NCBI GenBank assembly: GCA_947172415.1
Contig: OX359189.1
Span: 7,578,501 to 7,642,500, forward strand
DNA: 64,000 nucleotides
Reading direction: 5' to 3'
From: Chondrosia reniformis
Taxonomy: Eukaryota; Porifera; Demospongiae; Chondrillida; Chondrillidae
Made by a program: the position numbers and the translations under genes. Below the pieces are notes generated by a model. That model made no database searches and had not been told where the DNA came from. It worked only from the letters and a program-made list of their open reading frames with translations. Positions 23,501 to 40,173 of the stretch are shown piece after piece (position 1 is the first letter of the stretch; each line of letters starts with the position of its first letter).

Positions 23501-26500
23501 GTTTTGTCACCAGAGGGAGAATAAAACTACTGAGAAGTGGAGCATCACTCTCCTTAATTGATGCACTCCATTTAATTAGTGATTAATTCTATAAGCACCT
23601 ACATATGTCTTTCCTTGTTAGTTGGTAACCATGGAAACTCATTATGTGATTGGCCAGTTAACATGCAGGGAATCATGTGATAATAGAGTGTGCTTCAGTT
23701 TAGGTCAACCTGATTGCGTAACACCCATTCCTGTGTGTACTTGTCAGTGAGACTGTACTCATTTATATGTGTTCTTATTCCAGTGAAATCTAATATAGAA
23801 GAGCATTGTATTCCTCAAAGGATGATTTACGTACGTAACTGATTTGAACAATAAAAATATTAGAATTTTTTCTACATAGGTACTTGCATTGCCTTCAATG
23901 GTATACTACGGCTGTATTTAAATGTTTGTTTGTTTGTTATTTAGCAGTGTAAAGATATACAAGTACACAATCAATCAAAACTTAAGACTTGTAAACAAAA
24001 TGTTGTCCAATTATATTTACCTAACTAGAGGTCTGGCTCTTTGTCGTCTCATCTCTTTATTACTCCTTCACATAGGCTACAAATTGAAATTGGTCAAACC
24101 CTCATTCAATTTTACTAAACAAAATATTTTGTTGTTAGTCATGTGAATAGTGTCAGTGCCGTTTCCTCCTATATAGTAGAGCTGTCACGGTAGCCAGACC
24201 TCCTGACCCTGTTGCTTGGTAACAAATGAATAAGTCAGAAGGAAGCCATTAGAAGTAGCTGCTAGGTTTCGATTTGAATGTTTAACAGAGTGGGGGTAAC
24301 TTGAGATATGTGAGAACTTGGAAAATGGTTTTCAAGTTGGGGGCAGTGTTTATTAGTAGTTATAGAGAGCTAGCTTTGGTGAGGTCTGGTATGGTGAGAC
24401 ATACCATATACGTATATATGCCTATATGAAAGTACTTATTTTAGGGTTTCACTCATTTGATTGCTTAATCAGTTTAACTCAATAAATAGGATTTATGCTT
24501 TCTTTTTACCATATATATATGTATGTATGGTGCCTTTTTAGATAAATAGAGATTACAGGGTTTTACTCTTTTGTGTCACGTGCCTCTTTTGTTAGTGATT
24601 TGAAAATTAAGGATTCATTTCTTTAGTGTTTTCAAATGATTCAAGACTTTCAGTTGTTTCTTCTTTGTCTGGTACCACATGTCTTTCTTTCAGTTGTCTC
24701 TTCTTTGTCTGGTACCACATGTCTTTCTTTCAGTTGTCTCTTCTTTGTCTGGTACCACATGTCTTTCTTTTAGTTGTTTCTTCTTTGTCTTTCTTGGATC
24801 ATGTATAATACACGTTTACACATTAATGATGTCACAGGAAGTCGCTTTGCCCTAACCCTAACCCTAACCCTATAGATTCATGTGACTTCCTATGACATCA
24901 TTAATACGGAAAATGGTTGTGTCCGCATATTATACATGAGCCTCTTCCTTTCATCATCTATTTGACTGCTATGTTCAGTATCTACTTTGTGTGTAAAAAG
25001 GCTATAACTCTTCACTTCTGTGATTGGCCAATTACTATAACCTCTTAATAGAATAAGGATTTCTTCTAACTGCATTGAACTTATCTTTAAGATGGTACAT
25101 CCTTCGACTCTTTGAGTGTAAGACCCTCAGAGTCGAACCAGAAGATTTACCAAGACAAACTGCGTTTTTAGACGTTCAAAGAGTCAAAAGATGTACTATA
25201 CCTTGTGGTTATGTCATACTCATAATAATAGCCAATTGATGGCTTTTCAAATAGGTTTGTTACATATTTTTATGTACCAGGCATTGTGTGTTATGTACAG
25301 TAAGTTTGTACAGTAAGTTATTCCGAATGTACTTACAACATTTGTAATAGGTTTTCTATACATGACCACGTCAGGTGACCTCTACTGTCAATCTTCTGAA
25401 ATCTTATTATAATATCCTAGTATGCATATTATATTTTTATTAATTCTTTGTTATGTATATGTATATTAAAGGGAGCTCGCTTGATTATTGAGATAGGATG
25501 TTTATAGTTTATATGGGGCTTGTTTGAATGGAATTTTTTTGTAAGAACTGAAAACATTTATATAGGCTCTTATGTGTATGTTTATGTATAATATGCTTGA
25601 AAGGGGAGTGCCCTAATTAAATGAAATGGTATGTTTTGCAGGGCTATTGTTGAATGGAAACTTTTTAGGGAAGAGCTGGAAAAATTTCACCGCATCAATT
25701 CAAATTTAGAAGCAATGGCTTTAAAAAGTACTATCGACCTCACTCTTAATGACCACATCTCTGTCTTTGAATTTGACATCTTTGCACGTCTCTTTCAACC
25801 ATGGAAGTCACTTTTGAAGAACTGGAATGGGCTAGCTGTCACACATCCGGGATATCAAGCCTTTCTGACCTATGATGAAGTGAAAGCTAAATTACAACCC
25901 TTCATTGATAAGCCAGGCAGGTATGAATGAGTTTGTGTGAATGTGAATGTTACATGTGACGCACTTTTCACTATATCCTTATCAAGGAGTTGTTGGATAG
26001 AGATGCAAGAACAATACAATATTCAGTTTCTATGCATTACTGTCAAATTAAAACGTCATCCTACAGACATGAGCATATATGTTTAATTTTATTGGTGAGT
26101 AAATGTAATTTCAGTCATATTATCCGATTCTGGGTCTATTTAACTATCCAAGACTTCAGAATATCAGCTTATTAATATGATAAAAATCTACATCAGAATT
26201 CACTTGTCTCTGAATTTCAAACTGCGTCGAATGTATCTTTTGACTTTTAGAGCATTTAAAGACGTAGTTTTTTTTGTCACTTTTCAAAATATACTGAAAC
26301 AGTGTAGCAATAATGTACCTTTATTGCGTCAAACCATGTGCTTATGGCTTTTTGACATATGTAAGCGTTGAAGAGGCAATGAAACACAATTTACTTTAGA
26401 TAGCTGACATCCTTGGCCCTATGGAGAATGAAGAAAAGAAGTCTAACTGTATCCTCATCTAAATCTGAGAAATTTGCATTTTAATCTATTCTCAATATGT

Positions 26501-29500
26501 TTCCTTAGCTTCGTAAGCATGATACCCATCATTTTGGCAATATGGTGTTAGATTATTCATATGTTCTCGACCTTTTAACACAAGTTATCTAAAACACCAT
26601 TTCTCTAAAAAGATGGCTGACATGTGCATGCGAGACTAAGAAACCATGTAAATGAAAGAGGAAATAGGCACAAATACTAGCATGCTTCCTAGATTGATTA
26701 CTTAGGGAATGTTTGCAATGTTTCAATGAGGATACAATTTTCTTGCCAAGTTTTCTTCATTTTTCAGAGTACTGGATCTATGGGTTTTATAGATAAATTT
26801 TGCCAATTAGGCGTTAGCATTTAACAAAAGAAATTCTGGTCTTGTATACCCTATGCGTATAAGAAGAGATGGCACTGGAATTGATTTACACTAGAAGGGC
26901 AATTTTTAACCTTTGCTTCAGAAATTGAATTTGAAAAGGCAATGCGATGTTGTATACCATTATTAGTGCAATCTTTCACAGACATTCAATTGTTTAACAG
27001 AAAGCTTCCCGTGTGTTCCACATATTTTTGTACATCATTGGTCACATTGTAACACGTATCTCTCTTCATATGTATTACTGGTAGAATTTCCATGTCCATT
27101 TCTCCATGTAGCCTTATTTAAATTCTTTTAATTGATTAGGTTAATGCGTATATGTACTGATAGTTTTTGCTCTTTTCTCCAGTTATATATTTAGATTAAG
27201 CTGTACTCGCCTGGGCCAGTGGGCCATAGGTTACGTTACAACGGACAAGACTATTCTTCAGACCATCCCCCAGAACAAGTCTCTCTGTCAAGCCCTCATT
27301 GACGGAGAGAGGGAGGGATTGTAAGTGAATTTCATTCCAGAGCCAAATGATGAGGAGATCAAAGCTTTAAGATCTTAAAGCCCTCGCTTTTTCCATATAA
27401 GTGGTCAGCCACAGTTTGGCTGTACTCCTTATCTGCTGATAAGGAAACACCACAAGCTTTTTAGCTGTCTATGGCTTGGCCATCTTTTTGAGTAGCTAAG
27501 ACTTAATTCTCATTTAGTGAACTTCAGTTTCACCCTCTAATTGCTTATTGCGCTCCTCAGGAGACCTGAATGGTGGGATAGAGGCTAGAGTCAAATAATA
27601 AGGATATAAAAGCTTTTATATTGGCTTGAGATCTTAAAGTCCTCAATTTTTCTATTTGTATGTACAACTTTTTATCTGAAAACCTACGTACGTATGTTAT
27701 GGTTTAGTTTTCTAAACTTTACTTTAAGCCTGTATGAGGACATGAATCCTATTAGCTGTGGATGATTAAAACTCACCATTTCATTTTTTTGTCTGTATTT
27801 TGGAGTATTTATGGTGTATGATGTATTTGGAGTATATACCTCAAGTGCTACAAACAAGTGTCACAGTGCTCAATTAGTCTGATAGTGTTAATTTTCACAC
27901 CTGATTTAATTTGTATTATTAAGATGGGCAGCTGTTATTACTCGTTTAAGACTGTCTTCCTCTATGTATTCAACTGTAAAGTTTTATTTTCTATATCCTT
28001 TTCTTTGAACTTAATAATAAATGCCCGGTCTCTTATTAAATGCCCACCCACTGACCATAAATACGTAAGTGATGCCATACTATGCTTTCAAGTATGTGAG
28101 CAATCAATATACCGTAACTAGCAAATGAATAGACCGAGAATGGTAACCTTCAGAGCTGCTTTGTAGTAGCTATAAATTCCTCATATCACCTAATTCACTT
28201 GGAATTTAGTGGGAAGACTGGAGTTTGAGGAATGTAGTCTTCTTCATCCATAGCTAGTTGCTAGTTAACTTGCTGGATGCTGTCATTGCTTACATTGTGT
28301 AATAATAAGGCATCATATTATTGTACTGTTTAATGTATATTGCTAGGCCATGTGTTTTGTATAATAAGCACATATACATAGGTAATTTGAAACAAGTATT
28401 TCGAGTTTAAAAGCGCCCACAAACTCGAACTTCTTCCTAGTTCTTAGATTTCCGGTTAACTGATCCTGACAATTATGCTGTACAATTCCTTGCTCCCTGT
28501 ATAGTTACATCTATCCAGCAGGAGAAGACAGAAACCCTGATCTCCGCGGAATCCTCTCAGCCAAGCCAGAAGAACACATAGAAGTGGGTTTTGATCTTTT
28601 ACTTTCTCGTCTATGTTGAGTGGTGTGTTAGTGTATGAATATGTGTGTGAATGGTACCCTGGCTACATCCTGTGAATATAGGTGAATGGATGGATGGATG
28701 GAGATGTGGATGGGTGGAATATATAAATGGGTAGATGGATGGATATGTGGATGGGTGGATTATATAAATGGGTAGATGGATGGATATGTGGATGGGTGGA
28801 TGGATGCATTGTACATACTGACATATTGCATCATTTACTTGTATTTACAATTAGGAGCAATGAGTATATAGCTTCAGTTGTTTGTATGTGTTATTTATTT
28901 GTATTTATGTACTTGTTTATATTTATCTTGTAATAGGTCTCAGAGGAGCAGTATGAAATATATTGTGAAATGGGGTCAACATTCCAACTTTGTAAGATTT
29001 GTGCTGAAAACAACAAGAACATCAGACTGGAACCTTGCGGCCATCTCCTGTGCTTGGAGTGTCTGTCCAGCTGGTTGGAATCTAGAGGTAAAGGTTGTCC
29101 ATTTTGTAGGGAGGACATACGAGACACTGAGAGTGTCGTAGTGGATCCATTTGATCCGAAACGAGTGAGAAAGTCGGTCAGTGAAGATGATGCTAGAGTT
29201 GCTGGTCTGATCAGCAGTAGCAAGACAGCTTATGCTGCAGTAATAGGTGACGAAGAGGACCCACTGGAGGTGTGTACTTACAGTATATGCATAATTTAGA
29301 TTCAAACTATCACTAGCCAATTGAAACAGATTTTTTTTCATCCAATGTTTGTTTCAATTGGCTAGTGATAGTTTGAATCTAAATCATGATTGATGAACCT
29401 AACCACACAGGCTTATTCAAGTATATGCATAGCTTACCATTGATATTATTCACAAAGCCAGGATTTCTTTTGGGGGTAAGCAGGGGGTATTCCCCCTTGA

Positions 29501-31143
29501 AGAAAATCACAATGCTATTCTTAATAGCAAACTAACATATTGAACTAGGGGGGGGGGGGCTTTAAATGTTTAACCCCATCACCAATCTCGTGATATTTTC
29601 TAGAAGAAAACTTTACGTACTTAGGCTTTATAGGTACATCAACTTTCATGCAGTGATAGGGAGTCAACCTTCACACGTGCTTCAGACCTTCACACTTAAA
29701 TAATTCAAATTCAAATTACTTATAGCCACATATGTATTATAGATATCCTTCAAATAGTTTTGAAATATATTGTACTTCCTTTTTTATTTCTAGTCACTGG
29801 AAAGATGGACCAAAAATGGGCCCAAGCCAGCTAAATCAAAAGGCGAAAGTGATCAAAGGCCGTTACCTCCTCCCCCTAATCCTAACTCTAGTGGTGTTGG
29901 GCCACCCCCTCTGCCCCGCAGGAATGTCCCTGCAAGCACAGCAGTTTATGAGGGTGTCACACTTTCTGCCATGAAAGGGCCACAAAGACAGACACCTAAG
30001 GCAGCAACCAAAAGTCCTGAGAGTGAATCTCCTCCAATCCTTCCCCCTCGACCACCTCTTCAGAGACAAGGGAAGAGTTCTCCTTCCGGTCAGCGTCCCC
30101 ATTCGATGCTCATTACATCAAGTGGATCCCATGATGCATTAGAAGAAACTCCACCTTTTCCCGTACCTACCCTCCTAAGAAACAACCAGGATGGACTCAG
30201 GCCTCCTGACATTAGCAATGATCCTTTCAAAGGTAGTGATCCGTTTCAGAGTACCTCCTCAAGTAACTGGGAAAACCCCGGTACCTTCTATGATGTTCCT
30301 CCACCTGCCAGACCAGCTTCCCAGCAGCCCCAGCCAAGTAGTAGCCCCCGCTCACAGCACAAGAAGCAGCATTCCGATCCTTTTGACCTCTCTTCCTTAA
30401 CTGTACTGGAAAAGGCATCTTCCAGACAGACAACATCTAATGTATCGTCGGGTGCAGGAGGGATTGGCGACATATCTCTCTTTCCTTCCGTGGATGAGAT
30501 TGAGAGAGAAATATCTCTGAAGCATACCCCTGCTCACACTACAGACAACAAAGTCTCAGAAGAAGGACGGGACCGGAGCCTCTCTGGTTTATTTGATGAT
30601 CCTAAGTACTATCGTACTGAAAAACTTAATCAAGTCATCCAATCAGTCGTTGACAATAAAAAGACTACGTCCTCTGGAGCAACTCCTGAAGAGGACGACC
30701 CTCCGGAGTATGATGCACCGGTTGAATTGTTGCAAAGGTACGGTAGCCGTACTCCAGATTTACCCACAAAATCAAATCTAAAAAGTTCTAATCTGACCAC
30801 AGCAGATTCAAAACCCTCTGGTCCTTCACCGACCCCAGCCCCCAGGAGTAACCCTTTCACCAAAAGCCACTCCCCAATGCCTCCGTTACCTCCTAGGAAT
30901 ACACCAAGGGCTCGTTCCACCTCTCCCACTCCTCCAGATAAGTCGAAACAACACTCGCAAGCTGCAAAGAAGTTGACACTGCCTGCATCTGAGGATATGA
31001 AGCAACTGTTAAAAGAACAATGGATGTTTGATTTGGTTGATAGAGGGTACACCATGGAAGAGATTGATAGAGCACTACAAGTAGCCAGTAACGATCTTGA
31101 GTTAGCGGAAAAGATTTTGCTGGCATTTGCATCAAACAAATAA
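20583..31143 (+). CDS. CBL: Cbl E3 ubiquitin-protein ligase (6 exons)
   Basis: Exons 20583-21100, 25642-25920, 27183-27320, 28505-28583, 28937-29269 and 29794-31143 give 898 aa (human CBL 906). Order: four-helix bundle (1-172), EF-hand, SH2 ([17 protein letters not shown], with the phosphotyrosine-binding Arg; GFYIYPAG restored across the exon 3/4 junction), linker [21 protein letters not shown] with the regulatory tyrosine at ~347, C3HC4 RING (C357 to ~397), proline-rich tail and a C-terminal UBA domain ([18 protein letters not shown]). Cbl proteins ubiquitinate activated tyrosine kinases and receptors for endocytosis. The tail keeps two YDxP motifs (YDVPP at Y615, YDAP at Y755), the Crk-SH2 site type, and PxxxPR motifs (PPPLPRR, PPLPPR), the CIN85-SH3 type. 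Intron 1 is 4.5 kb and holds repeats but no recognisable gene. Single-copy appearance; no odd residues in the RING. Confidence 0.95.
24642..24798. repeat. 40-bp tandem repeat, Cbl intron 1
   Basis: About 3.7 copies of CTTTCAGTTGTCTCTTCTTTGTCTGGTACCACATGT..., period 40 (GGTACCACAT recurs at 24671, 24711, 24751). Pyrimidine-rich on the transcribed-sense strand. Confidence 0.85.
24802..24952. repeat. Inverted repeat enclosing telomere-type (CCCTAA)n
   Basis: TTAATGATGTCACAGGAAGTC on the left (from ~24822) is mirrored by GACTTCCTATGACATCATTAA on the right, with three and two-thirds CCCTAA units at 24850-24871 in the loop. Outer flanks GTATAATA / TATTATAC extend the symmetry imperfectly. It lies inside Cbl intron 1. 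Confidence 0.8.
25060..25200. repeat. Foldback family 2 copy (GACTCTTTGAG / TTCTTCTAACTGCA)
   Basis: GGATTTCTTCTAACTGCATTGAACTTATCTTTAAGATG followed by CCTTCGACTCTTTGAG and the mirror CAAAGAGTCAAAAGATG. Related pieces at 8815-8900, 22240-22330, 26215-26290 and 38041-38187. Confidence 0.55.
28686..28808. repeat. (GGAT)n-derived 50-bp tandem repeat
   Basis: Units of GGATGGATATGTGGATGGGTGGA(T/A)TATATAAATGGGTAGAT, about 2.5 copies, in Cbl intron 4. Confidence 0.75.
29295..29383. repeat. Perfect hairpin in Cbl intron 5
   Basis: 34-nt arms TTTAGATTCAAACTATCACT...GAAACA (29295-29328) and its exact complement at 29350-29383, separated by 21 nt. The left arm starts 26 bp after the exon 5 donor. Confidence 0.85.
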
Positions 31144-32366
31144 ATAATTACACAAATATTTTGTCAGCTGTGGGTGAAATTCCCTTCATTTATTGGGTGC
31201 GTCTTTTTAGTAACATAGTGATTGTTGTTCTCGTCTCTTCCCTCAGTTCTTCCTCTTGTGTGTAAAGGGAAATATTTTTGTGTGTTATTTGCCATTATTT
31301 CCCAACTTATGTGCATCTATACAGATTATTTGTTATACATATTTAATTGCCATTATTGTAATTATTTTCTTCATCCCATATGCTACCATCTTCACAAGCC
31401 TTGAGGTCAGTTTGACTGTAATTGATTGAAATTGGTATATACAGAAAATACAAAATGTACACATTTCAAATAACATCCAGTGGAATATGGTTTAATATAT
31501 ACAGAAAATCAGACATCTTAATGACGTTGATTACTCTATACAGTAAGTACAACTACAATCAGGTGCTACACAGGCAGTAGAAGTATACAAAATGATCCGA
31601 GTCCTTAAAACAGAAACATTCAAAAAGAGAAGTTAGAACACTCAGTCATGGAGCTATATGGCTATAGCTAGCCATAGCTACATAATATTTGTAAATAAAC
31701 TCTACACATAACACATATATACGTATTATGTATGTATTTTGCTGGCCACTGAGTTAATTAATTATATATAAGCTATATAAATCTACTGCTGTTAGTAAAG
31801 ACAAGCTATCTATATAAATGTACTACTAAAGCAGTCTCCATTTAATTATGCTAATTGATTGATGGTGATCATGGTCGTTAAGGGCAAGCTGAAGCTGACA
31901 ATCAGAGACTCAGCCCATTTCATGTGAACATCACGTATATATAGCTATAATCCATGAACAGCTGTATTTACCTAATAAGTATACGTACAGTTGATGTCTA
32001 TCATTGTATACATAAGCCATGCATTAGGAATGACAAAAAACATGGCCACCCTATTAAATGTAATATCAATTATCACCTCAGAAATCTGATTTTTATATAT
32101 TGCAGTGGGTGAATGTATATATATGAAGGAAAGTCTACAAAATTACGTCATGGTATGCCATTACAAGCATTGCATTAATACAGCTAATGTTCTTAATGGT
32201 ATTGCTATAATTGCTTCCATATAATGAGTTTGTGAGTCAGAGCTGACAGTGTTATATTTTCTTAGACCATATCAAAAGGCACTATAATACAGAGTTGAAA
32301 AGGATATACTGACCCAATTAATTCTGAAAACAGAGTGTTTTTGATCTCCTTTAAAAGTAACCAAAG
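31144..32366. other. Intergenic region, Cbl to protease homolog
   Basis: AT-rich spacer holding the Cbl 3' UTR and the upstream region of the protease homolog. A repeated phrase TTTAATATATACAGAAAAT / GGTATATACAGAAAATAC occurs at 31434 and 31492. No gene or RNA recognised. Confidence 0.6.
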
Positions 32367-33371
32367 ATGAGTGTGAGGCTAGTTACCACGCTCTTTGTGT
32401 TACTTTATATTACCGGTTCCTCCAATCCACTACCTACCTCTGAAACTAGCAATGCTGATAGGTACAGATGGATGGAGAAATCCTCACAGGGGGAGGAAAA
32501 GACTGCTTCAAGAAACGAAGTGTTATCACTCTTGAAGGACATCTATAGAGTGAGCTCCAGGTCCACTAGATCCACTTTGCAATTCCAGCCATCCCAGACA
32601 CATCAAAGAAGAAAGAGATTAGTTTCTGGTGAGGATGAACGAGATTGTGCGTTGGATACATCAACTCTGCCTTATTCAGCAATGGGATTTTTCACAACTG
32701 GTTGTTCAGGCTTCTTCATTAGCCCAAGGACTGTGCTAACAGCTGGAGAGTGTGTGTTTGATATCGAAACCAGCAAATGGAAGGATCCAATTGCTTTCTT
32801 CAAAGGTATGAGTTGTAAGGAAGCAGGGGAGTACATTTCCTGGGAGAAAATCTATGTTTTCACTGATTACAGTCTGTTGAGAAACCCGTTTGCTAACTTG
32901 GCTGTGGTGGTTCTTAAGGAAGACTACAAAGCTTCAGAGTATCTCGGACTGGCTTACTATGAGAACAAGACTGGACTCTTCTTGAATAGCACAGTTTCAG
33001 GGTATTCAACTGATATCAGCTACAACTATCCCTGTCTCTGTGACACTGAATGTGTGATATCCGAAGACTATGATTTCTACTCGTGGCTTTACAGAGGTCA
33101 GGATAGATCAAGGCATTATCTATTGACTCAATGTGACTTTGATCCGTACGCATCTGGAGGCCCAGTTATTCCTAGGGATACGATAGTCCTAAGTGGCACA
33201 GCAGATGGCTCTGATTCGGAGGGGATGAACCCGGACATGTACGCTATTGGAGTCAATGCCGGAGGCAGAACAAACTCAAATACCGGAGTTGTGCTGGTCA
33301 AAGAGAGATTTGAGTTTATACAATACATAAAATGTGTTGTGGGAGAAGGCAATACATGCCCTTCGGACTAA
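32367..33371 (+). CDS. Secreted trypsin-fold serine protease homolog, catalytically dead
   Basis: Single-exon 334-aa protein of the S1 fold, closest in feel to PRSS23/PRSS35-type secreted proteins. Signal peptide MSVRLVTTLFVLLYITGSS; a ~60-residue propeptide ends in a furin-type site RRKR (about residues 80-84). The S1 landmarks are present but altered: TGCSGFFISPRTVLTAGEC has Glu128 where the catalytic His of TAAHC should be, the Asp strand reads FANLAVVVL with Asn177 where Asp is expected, while the nucleophile motif is kept as ASGGP with Ser263. Two of three triad residues are therefore replaced and no proteolysis is expected; a binding, clip-like or extracellular-matrix role is possible. 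Cysteines flanking the His site are conserved. The frame is intact over its whole length, which argues for a maintained protein rather than a decaying gene. Tail-to-tail with glycerol kinase. Confidence 0.8.
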   Translation: MSVRLVTTLFVLLYITGSSNPLPTSETSNADRYRWMEKSSQGEEKTASRNEVLSLLKDIYRVSSRSTRSTLQFQPSQTHQRRKRLVSGEDERDCALDTSTLPYSAMGFFTTGCSGFFISPRTVLTAGECVFDIETSKWKDPIAFFKGMSCKEAGEYISWEKIYVFTDYSLLRNPFANLAVVVLKEDYKASEYLGLAYYENKTGLFLNSTVSGYSTDISYNYPCLCDTECVISEDYDFYSWLYRGQDRSRHYLLTQCDFDPYASGGPVIPRDTIVLSGTADGSDSEGMNPDMYAIGVNAGGRTNSNTGVVLVKERFEFIQYIKCVVGEGNTCPSD

Positions 33372-33763
33372 GTACGTAGACCATATGTACCCTATATCAA
33401 CTTATCAAGCATGAACATTTAAAAGGCAATTTTGTTACCTTTTTTATACAAGCATAAATTAAACTTATTTTTGCTGACAACAATGATATATAGATTGCAA
33501 GCATAAAGTTTATTACTATTGATCAACAAAGTTTAATAAGACTTCTTCATATAGAAAAAAGTGACACATTAAAAATACTAGGACATACGTAACTATAGGT
33601 AAATATGTATTCATTGTCCATTGGAGCATATTACAGACAACCTATTGTAATTTACAATCTTTACAGTATAGAAATCAGAATGACAAAACCCAACAATGAA
33701 TGTCTAAAATAATCATATTCATTAGCATGAGGGTACAATATAATGGGGTACCCTTCACTTCTC

Positions 33764-39888
<6,125 letters not shown>

Positions 39889-40173
39889 GCCCTGGATACG
39901 TATACGATCGGCTTAGCAGAATAAAATGGCCGGCTAGCAATTGTGCAATCCATGCCATTAATTAAGCTATGCGAAAAATACATGCATATGATATTATTAT
40001 AATATTAGCTACCTCCACCATTGTAATAACACATGTACATTTACTATAATGCAATTTCCATATTTATATTTGTAAGATTCTAGCACCCGGTAGATCCCAT
40101 CTATTTTAAGTAACTTATAGACTACGTCAGTCATGTTTGATCCCCTTTGCATCAGTTGGGTGACGTCGACGAT
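39889..40173. promoter_or_regulatory. Divergent intergenic region, glycerol kinase / receptor B
   Basis: 285 bp between the two start codons. Contains CCCCTTTGCATCAGTTGGGTGACGTC just upstream of receptor B (TGACGTC is a CRE-like octamer core) and AT-rich sequence otherwise. Shared regulation is inference. Confidence 0.4.

Noticed and set aside
30227..31139. Several minus-strand frames within the Cbl last exon
   Set aside because: Antisense shadows of a GC-richer proline-rich coding exon.
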